Of a stretch of DNA of 64,000 nucleotides, positions 1 through 9,600 are shown piece after piece (position 1 is the first letter of the stretch; every line of letters begins with the position of its first letter). Made by a program: the position numbers and the translations under genes. Source of the DNA: Motiliproteus sp036960175. Its GTDB lineage: Bacteria; Pseudomonadota; Gammaproteobacteria; Pseudomonadales; Balneatricaceae. Location of the stretch: assembly GCA_036960175.1 (NCBI GenBank), contig JBALWH010000003.1, forward strand, positions 62,001 through 126,000. The letters are read 5' to 3'. The notes beneath the pieces are model-generated. The model ran no database searches. It saw nothing but the letters and a program-made list of their open reading frames with translations, and had not been told where the DNA came from.

Positions 1-472
1 CGTCATGACAGCGGTTTTTAGGCAATTCCGGCTTGATTCTGTACGTTGACATACAGGCCAGTCCGGCTAGCGGCTGAGGGTGTTTTAGCGCCGTCTGATA
101 AGCGACTGCCCCGCCCTGTGAAAAACCTACCAATAAAATTTTCTCGCAGGGAATGCCACGTTCATTCTCCTGCCGGATCAGTTGCGCAATCTGCTCACAG
201 ACTTCATCCAGCTGTTGCTCATCCACTTCCCGACTGGCACCCATGGACAGAATGTCATACCAGGCCCGCATCGACATACCGGCATTGATGGTAACAGGAC
301 GAATCGGTGCGTGAGGGAAAACAAACCGAACTGGCAGCGTATCTGGTAGCTTTAACTCAGGGACAATAGGGACAAAATCGTTGCCGTCCGCCCCCAGCCC
401 ATGCAGCCAAATCACAGTTGCTACGGCTTGTTCTGCAGGGTTTAGTTCGACGCAAGTCAGAGGTTGATTCAT
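1..472 (-). CDS. Carboxylesterase/phospholipase family hydrolase, 3' end cut off by the window
   Basis: Translating the minus strand from ATG at 472 gives about 157 residues, open to the window edge. The N-terminus contains WLHGLGADGNDF, the oxyanion-hole region of the bacterial carboxylesterase family (EstB / acyl-protein thioesterase-like), and GFSQGG holds the nucleophilic Ser of the GxSxG elbow. The family is usually about 215-225 residues, so the catalytic Asp and His lie outside the window. It starts about 50 bp downstream of pdxH on the same strand and could be co-transcribed. The family hydrolyses short carboxylic or thioester bonds; the substrate cannot be told. Confidence 0.85.
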   Translation of the reverse strand, partial: MNQPLTCVELNPAEQAVATVIWLHGLGADGNDFVPIVPELKLPDTLPVRFVFPHAPIRPVTINAGMSMRAWYDILSMGASREVDEQQLDEVCEQIAQLIRQENERGIPCEKILLVGFSQGGAVAYQTALKHPQPLAGLACMSTYRIKPELPKNRCHD

Positions 473-522
473 AGGGATTGATTCCTAGGGATTGGGTCAT
501 AAGGGTCGATAGAAAGGAAGTG

Positions 523-1173
523 TCAGGGTGCCAGCCTTACCCGGTGCCAGCCTTCAAGTTGCTTGCTGTAGACAATACGGTCATGAAGACGGCTCTCCCG
601 TCCTTGCCAGAATTCAAACCGCTCGGGGATCAGACGATAGCCACCCCAAGTATCCGGACAGGGAATGCTTTCCCCTTGGGGATAGCGAACAGCTAGCTGC
701 TGTACCTGTTGTTCCAGTTGCGCTCGATCAGACACCACGGAGCTTTGCTCAGAGGCCACTGCACTTAGCTGACTTCCGCGGGGACGCATGGCAAAATAGT
801 TTTCGGCATCAGTTCTGGAAAGGCGTTCGACCTGCCCCCATATTCGCACCTGACGTTCCAAGGCGCGCCAGTAAAACAGTATTTCTGCCTGCGGGTTTTC
901 TACTAACTCACGGCCTTTTTGGCTGCGGTAATCGCTATACCAACAGAACCCAGCATCATCATAGTGTTTAAGAAGAACAATTCTGGCCGCAGGGCAACCG
1001 TCGGTCGACGCCGTTGCTAACACCATCGAGGTCGCATCATCCGCATCAATTTCAGCGGCCTGCTGATACCAACTTCCAAATTGTATAATGGGGTCCGCTT
1101 CCATCTCGGACAGATGCATCGCTTCGGCGATATATTCTCTGCGGATGGCCGTCAGGTCCTTGCCTGTAGTCAT
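523..1173 (-). CDS. pdxH: Pyridoxamine 5'-phosphate oxidase
   Basis: This FMN enzyme oxidises pyridoxine or pyridoxamine 5'-phosphate to pyridoxal 5'-phosphate in the cytoplasm. From ATG at 1173 the protein is 216 residues, close to the 218 of E. coli PdxH. Family signatures are LRREY-like AIRREY near the N-terminus, SRIVLLK-like AARIVLLKHYD, the SQKGREL phosphate-binding segment, the WRALERQVRIWG strand and the terminal FWQGRESRLHDR. The reading frame is open further upstream to 1242, but those 23 residues do not resemble the family, so the internal ATG is preferred. The carboxylesterase gene follows on the same strand. Confidence 0.95.
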   Translation of the reverse strand: MTTGKDLTAIRREYIAEAMHLSEMEADPIIQFGSWYQQAAEIDADDATSMVLATASTDGCPAARIVLLKHYDDAGFCWYSDYRSQKGRELVENPQAEILFYWRALERQVRIWGQVERLSRTDAENYFAMRPRGSQLSAVASEQSSVVSDRAQLEQQVQQLAVRYPQGESIPCPDTWGGYRLIPERFEFWQGRESRLHDRIVYSKQLEGWHRVRLAP

Positions 1174-1661
1174 GTAATCGTTCAGCTCTATAATACCCAA
1201 GAAAACTCGATCATCGTAAACGCCAATGCGCGCTCGAATCACCCATACCTGTTATATCAGACGCGCCACTATAGGGTCTGATTCAGGGACAATCAATTGC
1301 TCCATACCCTTCTTGCACAACATCTATAGCAAAAAGCTATTGGCGTTATTTATATGATTAAATATACCTAATCAACCAGTCCCGTTAGATTAGCTTCCAA
1401 GGAATACACAACGTTCAGGACACCAAAGGAAACAACGATTGAAAAAAGTCCGATGCGTCGAGCTTTGCTAGAATTAAGCTGTGTATATCACCTAGATAGT
1501 AAACATGTACATACAAGCACCAATTTGTACATATCGAAGAATTGCTTAAAGAACATTACACGCTGGGTGAAAGAGAAAACGCCAGCGGACCAGGCAGCCC
1601 TCCGCCCGTTTTATATACGAACTATTAACTCAAACCTCTAAAACATCAATGGAGAAAAGAT
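1174..1661. other. Intergenic region between pdxH and peroxiredoxin
   Basis: The genes on either side are divergent, so this 488-bp stretch must hold both promoters. I see no convincing gene in it: a 62-codon frame at 1453-1641 has no ribosome-binding site and no recognisable composition. A small hairpin, ATAGC-AAAAA-GCTAT, sits around 1325. No OxyR-like site could be assigned by eye. Confidence 0.4.
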
Positions 1662-2186
1662 ATGCGCAACCAAATACCAAATGTCGTTTTTAAGACTCGT
1701 GTACGTAACGAAACATTAGGCGGCCCAAATCCTTTTGAATGGAAAGACCTTAGCAGTGATGACATATTCAAAGGTAAGAATGTCATTGTATTCTCTCTCC
1801 CAGGAGCTTTCACGCCCACCTGCTCCACTTCCCACCTGCCTCGCTATGAAAAACTCTATGAAGAGTTCAAAACACTAGGGGTTGACGCGGTGGTTTGTGT
1901 ATCAGTGAATGATGCATTCGTTATGTACCAGTGGGGTAAAAGTCAAAACTCAGAAAACGTTTTTTTGCTGCCTGATGGTAATGGAGAATTCACCCGTAAA
2001 ATGGGAATGCTGGTTAATAAAGATAATCTTGGATTTGGACAACGAAGCTGGCGCTATTCGATGTATGTGGAAAATGGCGAGATCAAACAACTTTTTTCTG
2101 AATCTGGGTTCGAAGACAATTGTCCAACAGACCCTTTTGAAGTATCCGATGCTGACACCATGATGAACTATCTAAAGAAACGCTAA
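1662..2186 (+). CDS. Peroxiredoxin, Prx5/AhpC-TSA family
   Basis: A 174-residue thiol peroxidase. The active-site stretch PGAFTPTC occupies residues 47-54, with Cys54 the expected peroxidatic cysteine and Thr51 and Arg130-region (RSWRYSMYV) completing the Prx5 site. The C-terminal FEDNCPTDPFEVSDADTM matches the end of the peroxiredoxin domain in hybrid Prx5-glutaredoxin proteins. GGAGA lies 6-8 bases before the ATG. Family members reduce hydrogen peroxide and alkyl hydroperoxides using glutathione/glutaredoxin or thioredoxin. A decayed glutaredoxin 3' end lies directly downstream, suggesting this gene once encoded or neighboured a fused reductant. Confidence 0.9.
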   Translation: MRNQIPNVVFKTRVRNETLGGPNPFEWKDLSSDDIFKGKNVIVFSLPGAFTPTCSTSHLPRYEKLYEEFKTLGVDAVVCVSVNDAFVMYQWGKSQNSENVFLLPDGNGEFTRKMGMLVNKDNLGFGQRSWRYSMYVENGEIKQLFSESGFEDNCPTDPFEVSDADTMMNYLKKR

Positions 2187-2200
2187 CCATTAAATGGATC

Positions 2201-2235
2201 GAGAGGCCGACGACCCTGTTGTCCTCTCTCCTTTT
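2201..2235 (+). terminator. Possible terminator after peroxiredoxin
   Basis: An imperfect stem pairs GAGAG...GACGAC with GTTGTC-CTCTC (GCC bulge, CCT loop) and is followed by CTTTT. It starts 14 bp after the peroxiredoxin stop. The T-run is short, so the call is tentative. Confidence 0.4.
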
Positions 2236-2360
2236 ATGCCCCTTTCGTACTTCGAAACTACTTTGCCGTCTGTGCCTTTAGTTTGTTATTTACCCTCATA
2301 CAGTTTCTGAACCTCCTCCAGCGCTTCGGGTAGAGATGTATATCACCGTGGATAAAATCC

Positions 2361-2447
2361 GTCACTGGCCGCCAGACGGTGCCACAAATTTACATCGATG
2401 GACAGCATATCGGTGGAGCCGACGAGTTGCAGGCCTACTTCAGCTGA
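2361..2447 (+). pseudogene. Glutaredoxin C-terminal remnant
   Basis: The frame starting at 2361 reads VTGRQTVPQIYIDGQHIGG and then ADELQAYFS before a TGA at 2445-2447. The cis-Pro loop TVPQ and the glutathione-binding IGGADEL are the hallmark C-terminal half of glutaredoxin. Upstream in the same frame a TAG lies near 2331, the CPYC/CPFC half is not recognisable, and there is no start codon; a neighbouring frame reads VDKIR just before it, suggesting a frameshift. The distance from the peroxiredoxin stop to this TGA, about 260 bp, is close to one glutaredoxin domain. This is most simply the relic of a glutaredoxin that was fused to or followed the peroxiredoxin. Confidence 0.7.
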
Positions 2448-2509
2448 TTCATCTCAATGGCTTTATCATTAACATTTTAATTGCCGACCGGAGTCGATAG
2501 AATCGGCGG

Positions 2510-3220
2510 ATGAATTTAATCATCCGCCATTTTTTTCGTTCATTTCGCCTGCCCTTTGCCGTTGCTGTACTACTGATTGTCAGCGGCTGCGCGGGTAAAC
2601 CCTTCAACCTCAAAAACCTCGCCAAGAGCGATGTGGACATGGTCGCCGATGCCCATATTCAACAGCTCTATATTTATAGCCGAGATTTAATGGTCAAGCT
2701 CTACAAGCGCAACCCCAAGGAGCTGGCTAAACAAAACGGAGCCACGGTGGAATCTAGGCTCAAACAACTCGCCATGGATAGCACAGATTTTCGGTTTACA
2801 GAACTCAACAAGCTGCGCGGCAATGATGCTCTAAGGTTAGCCTTTGATGAAGAATTTGAAGGTGATCGGGTCTTTGCATTAATGGTGGGTATTCGCAGCA
2901 TGCAGCATGCTTCTTACGGTAAAAAGACAGAGTTTTTCCTGCTGGATGATCTGGACCAACAAAAGCTATATAACAGCGCCCGCAATCTGGAAATTATCGC
3001 CTGGCGTCTGAATAACCACCGCCAAACAGATGATTCCCTGTTCCTGCTCAGTAATGGTTACCAGAATGGCATCGCTAATCTAAGTTTCGAGCGCCTGTTC
3101 GGAAAAATGATCAGCCTGCAGGACATGATGGCAAAAATCGTATCGGGGAAAACGGCTAGGGCCATCAACACCGTGTTTCATGGCGTCGCATCCAGCACAC
3201 TGTTACCTATAGGATTTTAG
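2510..3220 (+). CDS. Putative lipoprotein of unknown function
   Basis: A 236-residue protein with a basic N-terminus, a hydrophobic stretch at residues 14-25 and a lipobox, V-S-G-C, with Cys27 as the expected lipidated residue. The body is mostly alpha-helical and charged in appearance (DADAHIQQLYIYSRDLMVKLYKR) and ends in a more hydrophobic segment. I do not recognise a named domain. It is monocistronic, with the convergent kinase gene 21 bp downstream. It is likely anchored in the outer or inner membrane facing the periplasm; the residue after Cys is Ala, which does not suggest inner-membrane retention. Confidence 0.75.
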   Translation: MNLIIRHFFRSFRLPFAVAVLLIVSGCAGKPFNLKNLAKSDVDMVADAHIQQLYIYSRDLMVKLYKRNPKELAKQNGATVESRLKQLAMDSTDFRFTELNKLRGNDALRLAFDEEFEGDRVFALMVGIRSMQHASYGKKTEFFLLDDLDQQKLYNSARNLEIIAWRLNNHRQTDDSLFLLSNGYQNGIANLSFERLFGKMISLQDMMAKIVSGKTARAINTVFHGVASSTLLPIGF

Positions 3221-3241
3221 CCTAGATCCGAGACTTTTAAC

Positions 3242-4219
3242 CTAGTTGATCTGGATCTGATCGATCTTATGATTCTCGTTCAGATGCAGGGTAGCAGCGG
3301 CACGCTCTGGCATCTGTACCAACATTTCCCGGGTCAAGCGTTCATAGTGCATGATGAAATGACGAATTTCCGTCTCACCCATAATACGCAGCGGTTCACG
3401 GTTACTTTTTTCTGATTGATCAACGCGCTCCGCTAACTTTTTTTCCTGCAATGTGCGCCATTCAAACACGCTTTCCATGCTAGGTACTTTCAGCATCAGC
3501 AATACATCCACCATATTAAAAAGACGACTGTAGTTGCCTTTTAGCTGCTCATTGACGAAACGACGCCAGATCCCATCCGGATCTTCCTGTTGTTCCAGGG
3601 TGTTAATGGGTTGTTGCAAGGCTTCTTCTGATTGCGGTTGAGCCCCCAGGCACCAACCATCCAGAATCACGATATCCGTAGCCCCTATCCACTCCTGCCA
3701 GACTGACTCCGGGCAACGGTCATCAATCGATTTATCGAACACAGGAATCTTAGTGATTTTATCGCCGCCGGCGAGGCGCAGCTGGTGCAGCAGGTTTAAG
3801 CCCAGATCAACATCATGAGTGCCAGGCACCCCGCGGGTAGCAAACAACGGATGTACATCTTCCGCCATCTTCAGGCGATCGGCTCGGGTCTTATAGATAT
3901 CATCCAGAGAGAAACCAACAACCCGCTGGCCAAAACCTTCGGCCAGAGTTACCTCCAGCAAGGTAAACAAGGTGGATTTTCCCGCCCCTTGTGCGCCGTT
4001 AATACCGACAATTAGAGGGCCGGATCTCTGCCGTTTCTTTTCGTAGATCCAGGCACCCAGAGGCACATAAACAGCCTCCAACATTTCCACCAGACCAATA
4101 TCTACTTTTAAAGATTTAAGCGTCGACGAAAACTCCGCTTCTACCCGCGCTGACGCCTCTTGGCGTTGCTGATGGGTCAGGCAAAGGTGTTCTCTTGGCC
4201 AGGAGGCAAGAATGCTCAT
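3242..4219 (-). CDS. P-loop kinase, D-glycerate 3-kinase (GLYK)-like
   Basis: A 325-residue cytoplasmic kinase of the uridine kinase/phosphoribulokinase-like fold. Walker A is GAQGAGKST at residues 75-83. SLDDIYKTRADR follows, and TRGVPGTHDVDLG is characteristic of plant-type D-glycerate 3-kinases and the related bacterial YggC/GLYK group. WCLGAQPQ and a C-terminal HYERLTREML segment also fit. The family phosphorylates D-glycerate at C3 with ATP, although many bacterial members have no tested substrate. The alpha/beta hydrolase gene lies 70 bp upstream on the same strand and may share a transcript. Confidence 0.8.
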   Translation of the reverse strand: MSILASWPREHLCLTHQQRQEASARVEAEFSSTLKSLKVDIGLVEMLEAVYVPLGAWIYEKKRQRSGPLIVGINGAQGAGKSTLFTLLEVTLAEGFGQRVVGFSLDDIYKTRADRLKMAEDVHPLFATRGVPGTHDVDLGLNLLHQLRLAGGDKITKIPVFDKSIDDRCPESVWQEWIGATDIVILDGWCLGAQPQSEEALQQPINTLEQQEDPDGIWRRFVNEQLKGNYSRLFNMVDVLLMLKVPSMESVFEWRTLQEKKLAERVDQSEKSNREPLRIMGETEIRHFIMHYERLTREMLVQMPERAAATLHLNENHKIDQIQIN

Positions 4220-4289
4220 ATCTCAATGCTCTCTTATGGGTGCTCGTTTGTTAGCGCTCTTTGTCACCTGCCTTGGTGGATAACCGCAG

Positions 4290-5171
4290 CTAGGGGTTAT
4301 CCAACTGGCCCGGCAACGCCCTTAACCAATCCACCACGACCTGAATCTGCTCAGGCACCATCAACGAGGGGGGATGGGCAATGCCTAGCCAACGGCTAAC
4401 CGCAAGGCCCTCATTTTCTGTTTCCATAGTCGCCACGGTATCGGCAGTCAGTACATCTGAATCCTGTCCCCATATCACTAACTGGGGACAAGTCACACAA
4501 CGCCAAAGAGCCCATAAATCGATATCATTATCGGCAGAGGCTCGGGTGTAATCGCCGATCACGGGGTCATAATGAAGTACAAAACCGCTCTCTCCCTGGT
4601 AATTGTCATCCTGCTTTTTAGAGCCATGGACCGCTAGACGGTGCCACTGCTCATCAGTAATACCGTTATAAGCTGGATAGACCGAGCGGACGTAGTCTTC
4701 AACCTCCTGATGGCTCCAGAACATCGGTGCTTTGCCTACATAAGTGCCGATACGCTGTAATGCGGACTTGCTGATGAATGGCCCGATATCGTTAAGGATC
4801 AGCGACCGAATCGGAGTGTTAGGCATCGCCGCCAAACACATACCAATCATGCCGCCCATCGAGGTACCCAACCAGTCGACCTTGTCCACACCCAGACGGG
4901 CAATCAACGCCGTCATATCATTCAGATACTGACCGATTTCATAGGGACAGCCTTCTGGCAGCCTGTCACTTTCCCCACGACCGACAATATCCGGACAGAT
5001 CACCCGATAGTTTCTGGCCAGCGCATGGGCGATGTCATCAAAGTCCCTACTGTTCCTGGCCAAACCATGTACACAGACCAGTACACGCTGGTTTTCGGCA
5101 GAACCCCATTCACGATAGACAACCCGGTGGAAGCCTTTCGGATTAAGAGCCATAAAGCTTTCTGTACGCAT
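4290..5171 (-). CDS. Alpha/beta hydrolase
   Basis: A 293-residue hydrolase of the epoxide hydrolase/haloperoxidase-like group. It has the oxyanion segment VHGLARNSRDF, the early strand PDIVGRGESDR, the nucleophile elbow GTSMGG and an acid candidate in VIWGQDSDVL; GIAHPPSL carries the likely catalytic His. There is no signal peptide, so it is cytoplasmic. Its substrate cannot be inferred. It precedes the kinase gene on the same strand. The start at 5171 gives MRTESFMALNPKG; the second Met is a possible alternative. Confidence 0.85.
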   Translation of the reverse strand: MRTESFMALNPKGFHRVVYREWGSAENQRVLVCVHGLARNSRDFDDIAHALARNYRVICPDIVGRGESDRLPEGCPYEIGQYLNDMTALIARLGVDKVDWLGTSMGGMIGMCLAAMPNTPIRSLILNDIGPFISKSALQRIGTYVGKAPMFWSHQEVEDYVRSVYPAYNGITDEQWHRLAVHGSKKQDDNYQGESGFVLHYDPVIGDYTRASADNDIDLWALWRCVTCPQLVIWGQDSDVLTADTVATMETENEGLAVSRWLGIAHPPSLMVPEQIQVVVDWLRALPGQLDNP

Positions 5172-5359
5172 ACCACCCCCTGACCTGTTCAGTATCCAAG
5201 GCCAATGTAACTTGAACGATGGCTTGGGTAAAGAATTGTAAAGGTAGAGTAAGACAACGGATTTTGTTGAATTTATTCGCTAAGCTCTGATCTATAAATT
5301 ATTCTGGTAGACTCATTCAAACCCTTTATATGGGGTTGGGAAACTAAACACGGAATCCT

Positions 5360-6619
5360 ATGACCGCAGCCCCTTCTTTCAGTCGTAAACTTCTGCCATT
5401 TTTCCTCGTATTTATCGTACTAGGAGCCGCGGCGGGCATTTTCTATTTGCTGATATCCACAAAACCCCAAGCTGCCGACAAAGTCATCACTGAGAAAACC
5501 TGGACCGTAGCATCCACCGCCGCCCGCCCGCAGGCCATAGCACCCAGTCTTACCCTTTATGGCCGCCTGGAATCTCCTCGCAGCAGCGCCATAACGGCAG
5601 CCGTAACCGCGTTCGTCCAGGAGCGAAAGGTTGATGAAGGGACTCGGATCCACAAAGGCGATATCTTATTGGTCCTAGACCCCAGAGACGTGCGCCTCAA
5701 CTTGGCCCAACGAGAAGCAGATCTCAGCGATATTGACGCGCGCATCAACGCTGAAATCACCCGTTATCAATCGGACCTGAAGGCCCTAGTCATAGAGAGA
5801 AAACTGCTAAGCCTGGCCCAGCGTTCAGTGGAGCGCTTCAAAGAACTGAAAGGCCGTAAAGTCGGTACCGATACTCAGCTCGATGATGCCCGCCGCAGTT
5901 ACCAGCAACAGGCTTTGAATATTAATAACCGGCAGTTGAACATCAACGATCACGAAAACCGGCGCGCCCAGTTACAGGCTCAAAAAAACCAATTGCAGGC
6001 ACTCAGAGATTCAACTCTGCTGGACCTTGAACGCACCCTGATTACAGCGCCCTTTGATGGCAGGATATCCTATGTATCCGTAGCACCCGGAGACCGTGTC
6101 CGCAGTGGTGATCCACTGTTAAGAATGTACAACACCGAAAGCATGGAAGTTCGTGCGCAAATTCCGTCTCGCTATTTGCAGTCAATCCGTAAATCCCTGG
6201 AACAGAAGCATGAGCTAAAAGCGCTGGGGGAACTGGACGGAGAATCAATCAAGCTGCGGCTGCAACGCCTATCCTCAGAGGTAGTAGATGGTCGTGCCGG
6301 AGTGGATGCTTTGCTTCAAGTGACATCCGACAGCAATAACCTGGAGCTGGGGCGAGCCCTGGAAATCCAACTGCAACTGCCGGAGCAGCCCGATTTACTG
6401 GTGCTACCGACACAATCCCTTTACGGCACCAACCGCATTTATATTGTCGAAGATAGCCGCCTCAGGGGCCTGACAATCAAACGTGTGGGAGAGGTTGTCA
6501 TCAACGGCGAAGCTAAGATTTTAATCAAGAGCGACAAGGTCAAGCCCGGCGACCAGATAGTCACCACTCAGCTTCCTAACGCCATCACCGGTCTGAAAGT
6601 TCAGGTTGTGGGCAGCTAA
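5360..6619 (+). CDS. RND efflux periplasmic adaptor subunit
   Basis: A 419-residue membrane-fusion protein. One N-terminal hydrophobic segment (residues about 13-32) anchors it in the inner membrane. The lipoyl/biotinyl half-motifs lie around GRLESPRSSAITAAVTAFVQ and TLITAPFDGRISYVSVAPGD, on either side of a long alpha-hairpin coiled coil (about residues 120-225). The C-terminal beta-barrel and membrane-proximal domains follow. It links an inner-membrane RND pump to an outer-membrane channel. The pump gene starts 2 bp after its stop, so they form one operon. No outer-membrane factor gene is present nearby. Confidence 0.9.
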   Translation: MTAAPSFSRKLLPFFLVFIVLGAAAGIFYLLISTKPQAADKVITEKTWTVASTAARPQAIAPSLTLYGRLESPRSSAITAAVTAFVQERKVDEGTRIHKGDILLVLDPRDVRLNLAQREADLSDIDARINAEITRYQSDLKALVIERKLLSLAQRSVERFKELKGRKVGTDTQLDDARRSYQQQALNINNRQLNINDHENRRAQLQAQKNQLQALRDSTLLDLERTLITAPFDGRISYVSVAPGDRVRSGDPLLRMYNTESMEVRAQIPSRYLQSIRKSLEQKHELKALGELDGESIKLRLQRLSSEVVDGRAGVDALLQVTSDSNNLELGRALEIQLQLPEQPDLLVLPTQSLYGTNRIYIVEDSRLRGLTIKRVGEVVINGEAKILIKSDKVKPGDQIVTTQLPNAITGLKVQVVGS

Positions 6620-6621
6620 TC

Positions 6622-9600
6622 ATGAACACTTCAACAACCCCTGGCAATGCCACTATCCGTACCTTTGCGACCCACAAGGTCGCAGCCAACCTATTGATGT
6701 TCTTGATGATTATCGCAGGACTTTGGGCGCTAAAAAAACTCAACACGCAGTTTTTCCCAACCTTTGAGCTGGATGTGGTGTCGGTACAGGTCAACTGGAG
6801 TGGCGCGGCAGCAGAAGATGTTGAACGTAATATCACTATTCCTATTGAGCAAGAACTGAAAGGCCTCCATAACGTTGATGAAATTCTCTCTACCTCCCAG
6901 CAAGGGAGGTCATCAATAAGGGTCGTGGTTGAAGAAGGCGCCGATGTCGGCAAGGTCGTCGATGACGTTAAACAACACGTAGATGGCATTCGTAATCTGC
7001 CCACCGACGCCGAAGAAGCCATTATCCAGGAAATCATTCGCTACGAAGAGATTGCCCGAGTGCTCATCACCAGCCAAGGTGACCTGGAAGAGATGCGGCC
7101 TTTGGTTAGAGGCTATGAACGGCAACTGCTGGAACGCGGCATCCGCAAAATAGATATCAGCGGCATGCCGGAGAAAGAGATAGCCATCCAGATACCCGCT
7201 CAGCAGCTCCATGAACTGGGCATGAGTCTCAACGAAATTTCCGATACGGTGGCTAAAAGAAGCCGGGACCTTCCCGCGGGTACCGCCGGGCGCAGCGATG
7301 GTTCCCGGCAAATCCGCAGCCTCAGCCAGCAGCGCAACGTCAAAGGATTTGAACAATTACCGCTGATCACTCAGGAAGATGGCCGACTGGTGCGACTGGG
7401 CGATGTGGCACAGATAGATGAGCGGCCCCAAGATAATCAGTCCTATCTGGAATACAACAATCGTCCCGCTATCCAACTGGCGTTAAAACGCTCAGAAAGT
7501 GATGACACCTTGCAGGCGGCGGCCATTCTCGATCAATGGCTCAAAGATGTGCGCCCGGCATTGCCACAAGGGTTAGAAGTCACCGTCTATAACGAGCGCT
7601 GGCGCTTCCTGGAAGATCGTATCGATCTATTGCTACGCAACGGTTTAGGCGGCCTGATTCTGGTTATTGGCATGCTGTTCCTGTTCCTTAATGTGAAAGT
7701 CGCATTCTGGGTGACAGCAGGCATTCCGATCTCGTTTCTGGCCACCCTGGCTATTCTGGAAGTGATCGGCGGCAGTATCAATATGATCAGCCTATTCGGG
7801 ATGATCATGGCGTTGGGCATAATCGTCGATGACGCCATCGTGGTGGGGGAAGATGCCCTCACCCACTTCCAACAAGGAGAAGCGGGCTCACAAGCTTCTA
7901 TAGGTGGCGCCAACCGCATGCTGGCGCCGGTGCTAGCCTCCTCTTTGACCACCATCTCGGCCTTTATACCGCTGCTGATTATTGGCGGCTATATCGGCAA
8001 CATTCTCATCGATATTCCCACCGTAGTGATCTGCGTGATTATCGCCTCCCTAGTGGAATGTTTCTTGATCCTGCCCGGCCATCTGCACCATAGCCTAAAA
8101 AGTCATCATGAAAACAAACCCGGCAGGATGCGCATTAAATTAGACGGCTGGTTTAATCACTTCAAAGATCATCAATTTCGCCGCCTGGTAACCCTGGCGG
8201 TGAAATTTCGCTGGGTCACCCTCAGCTGTGCCCTGGCTGCGCTAATTATCGCCGTCGGTCTGGTCGCCGGTGGCCGGATAAAGTTCACTTTCTTCCCCGT
8301 GGTCGATGGCGACGAAGTGACTGCCAGCGTGCAATTTAGTGCAGGCACCCACCCCAACACAGTCAATCGCTTTCTCGATCATCTAGAAGCTACTTTGCAA
8401 GAAACAGAGCAGGAACTGGGAGGCAACCTGATAGACGCGGTAATCCAATACCAACGTCAGGCCCTATTTTCCAAGAACAACGCCGCCGGTTCCATTGGTG
8501 ATGAATATGGCGCTCTCTTTGTGCAGCTGGTGAACGGTGAAAAACGCACGCTGCCGAACGAAGTATTTCTCAGAACTTGGCGAGACAAGGTCAAGCAGCC
8601 CGCTGGAATCGAGCGCCTAAACATCTCCCAACGCACCGGAGGACCTCCGGGCAAACCGATTGAAGTAAAGCTCAGTGGCGGTGAAGTGGATACCCTAAAA
8701 CAGGCATCCCTAGACCTTCAGGAAGCGCTGAAAGGATACACCGGCGTCAGCAATATTGACGATGATCTACCCTACGGCAAAGAGCAGTGGATCTATGAGC
8801 TGAGCAATACCGGTAAAGCCGTGGGATTAACTCTCGACATCGTGGGTCGTCGCCTGCGTGCCGCCCTGGATGGTGACTTAGTTCAGATATTCCATGACAA
8901 CGATGATGAAATTGAAGTCCGGGTCACCTTGCCAGATTCCGAACGTGACCGCCTCAGCACCCTAGAGAAACTACCCGTGCTGTTACCCAATGGCGAATCA
9001 ACGCCGCTGTCCAATGTGGTTCAATTTAAGGCCAAGCGGGGACTGGATTCCCTACAGCGGGTCGATGGTCAGCTAGCCCTAATGATCACCGCCGATGTCG
9101 ATGACAAGGTGGCCAATGCCAATGAAATCATCGAATCCCTTGCGTCCGGCCCACTGCAACAACTAGTCGACAAGTATGGTATTCATTACAGTTTCGAAGG
9201 CAAAAAAGCCGATGAAAATGAAACTCTGTCAGATATGAAAACCGGTGGCATGATCGCCGTCTGCCTGATCTATATTATTCTCGCCTGGGTATTCTCGTCC
9301 TACCTATGGCCGTTAGCAGTGATGGCGGCTATTCCGCTGGGCTTAACCGGCGCTATTCTTGGTCACCTAGCCATGGGCCAGGCCCTCACCATACTGTCGT
9401 TGTTTGGCCTTTTTGGTCTTTCCGGCATTGTCATCAACGACTCTATCGTACTGATCACCTTCTATAAGAAGCTACGGGACCAGGGCATGGCAGCGGAACA
9501 AGCCATCGTCGAAGCTGCCTGCCAGCGTTTACGCGCCGTGCTGCTGACTTCTCTGACGACCATCGCCGGACTTAGCCCAATTCTATTTGAAACCTCATTA

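Noticed and set aside
528..971. 147-codon plus-strand frame opposite pdxH
   Set aside because: It lies wholly antisense to a well-supported gene, with no recognisable motif.
1453..1641. 62-codon frame upstream of the peroxiredoxin
   Set aside because: No ribosome-binding site, no signal or domain, and it occupies the expected promoter region.
6913..7356. 147-codon minus-strand frame inside the RND pump gene
   Set aside because: Shadow of a long, clearly coding RND permease frame; composition looks like reverse translation of that gene.
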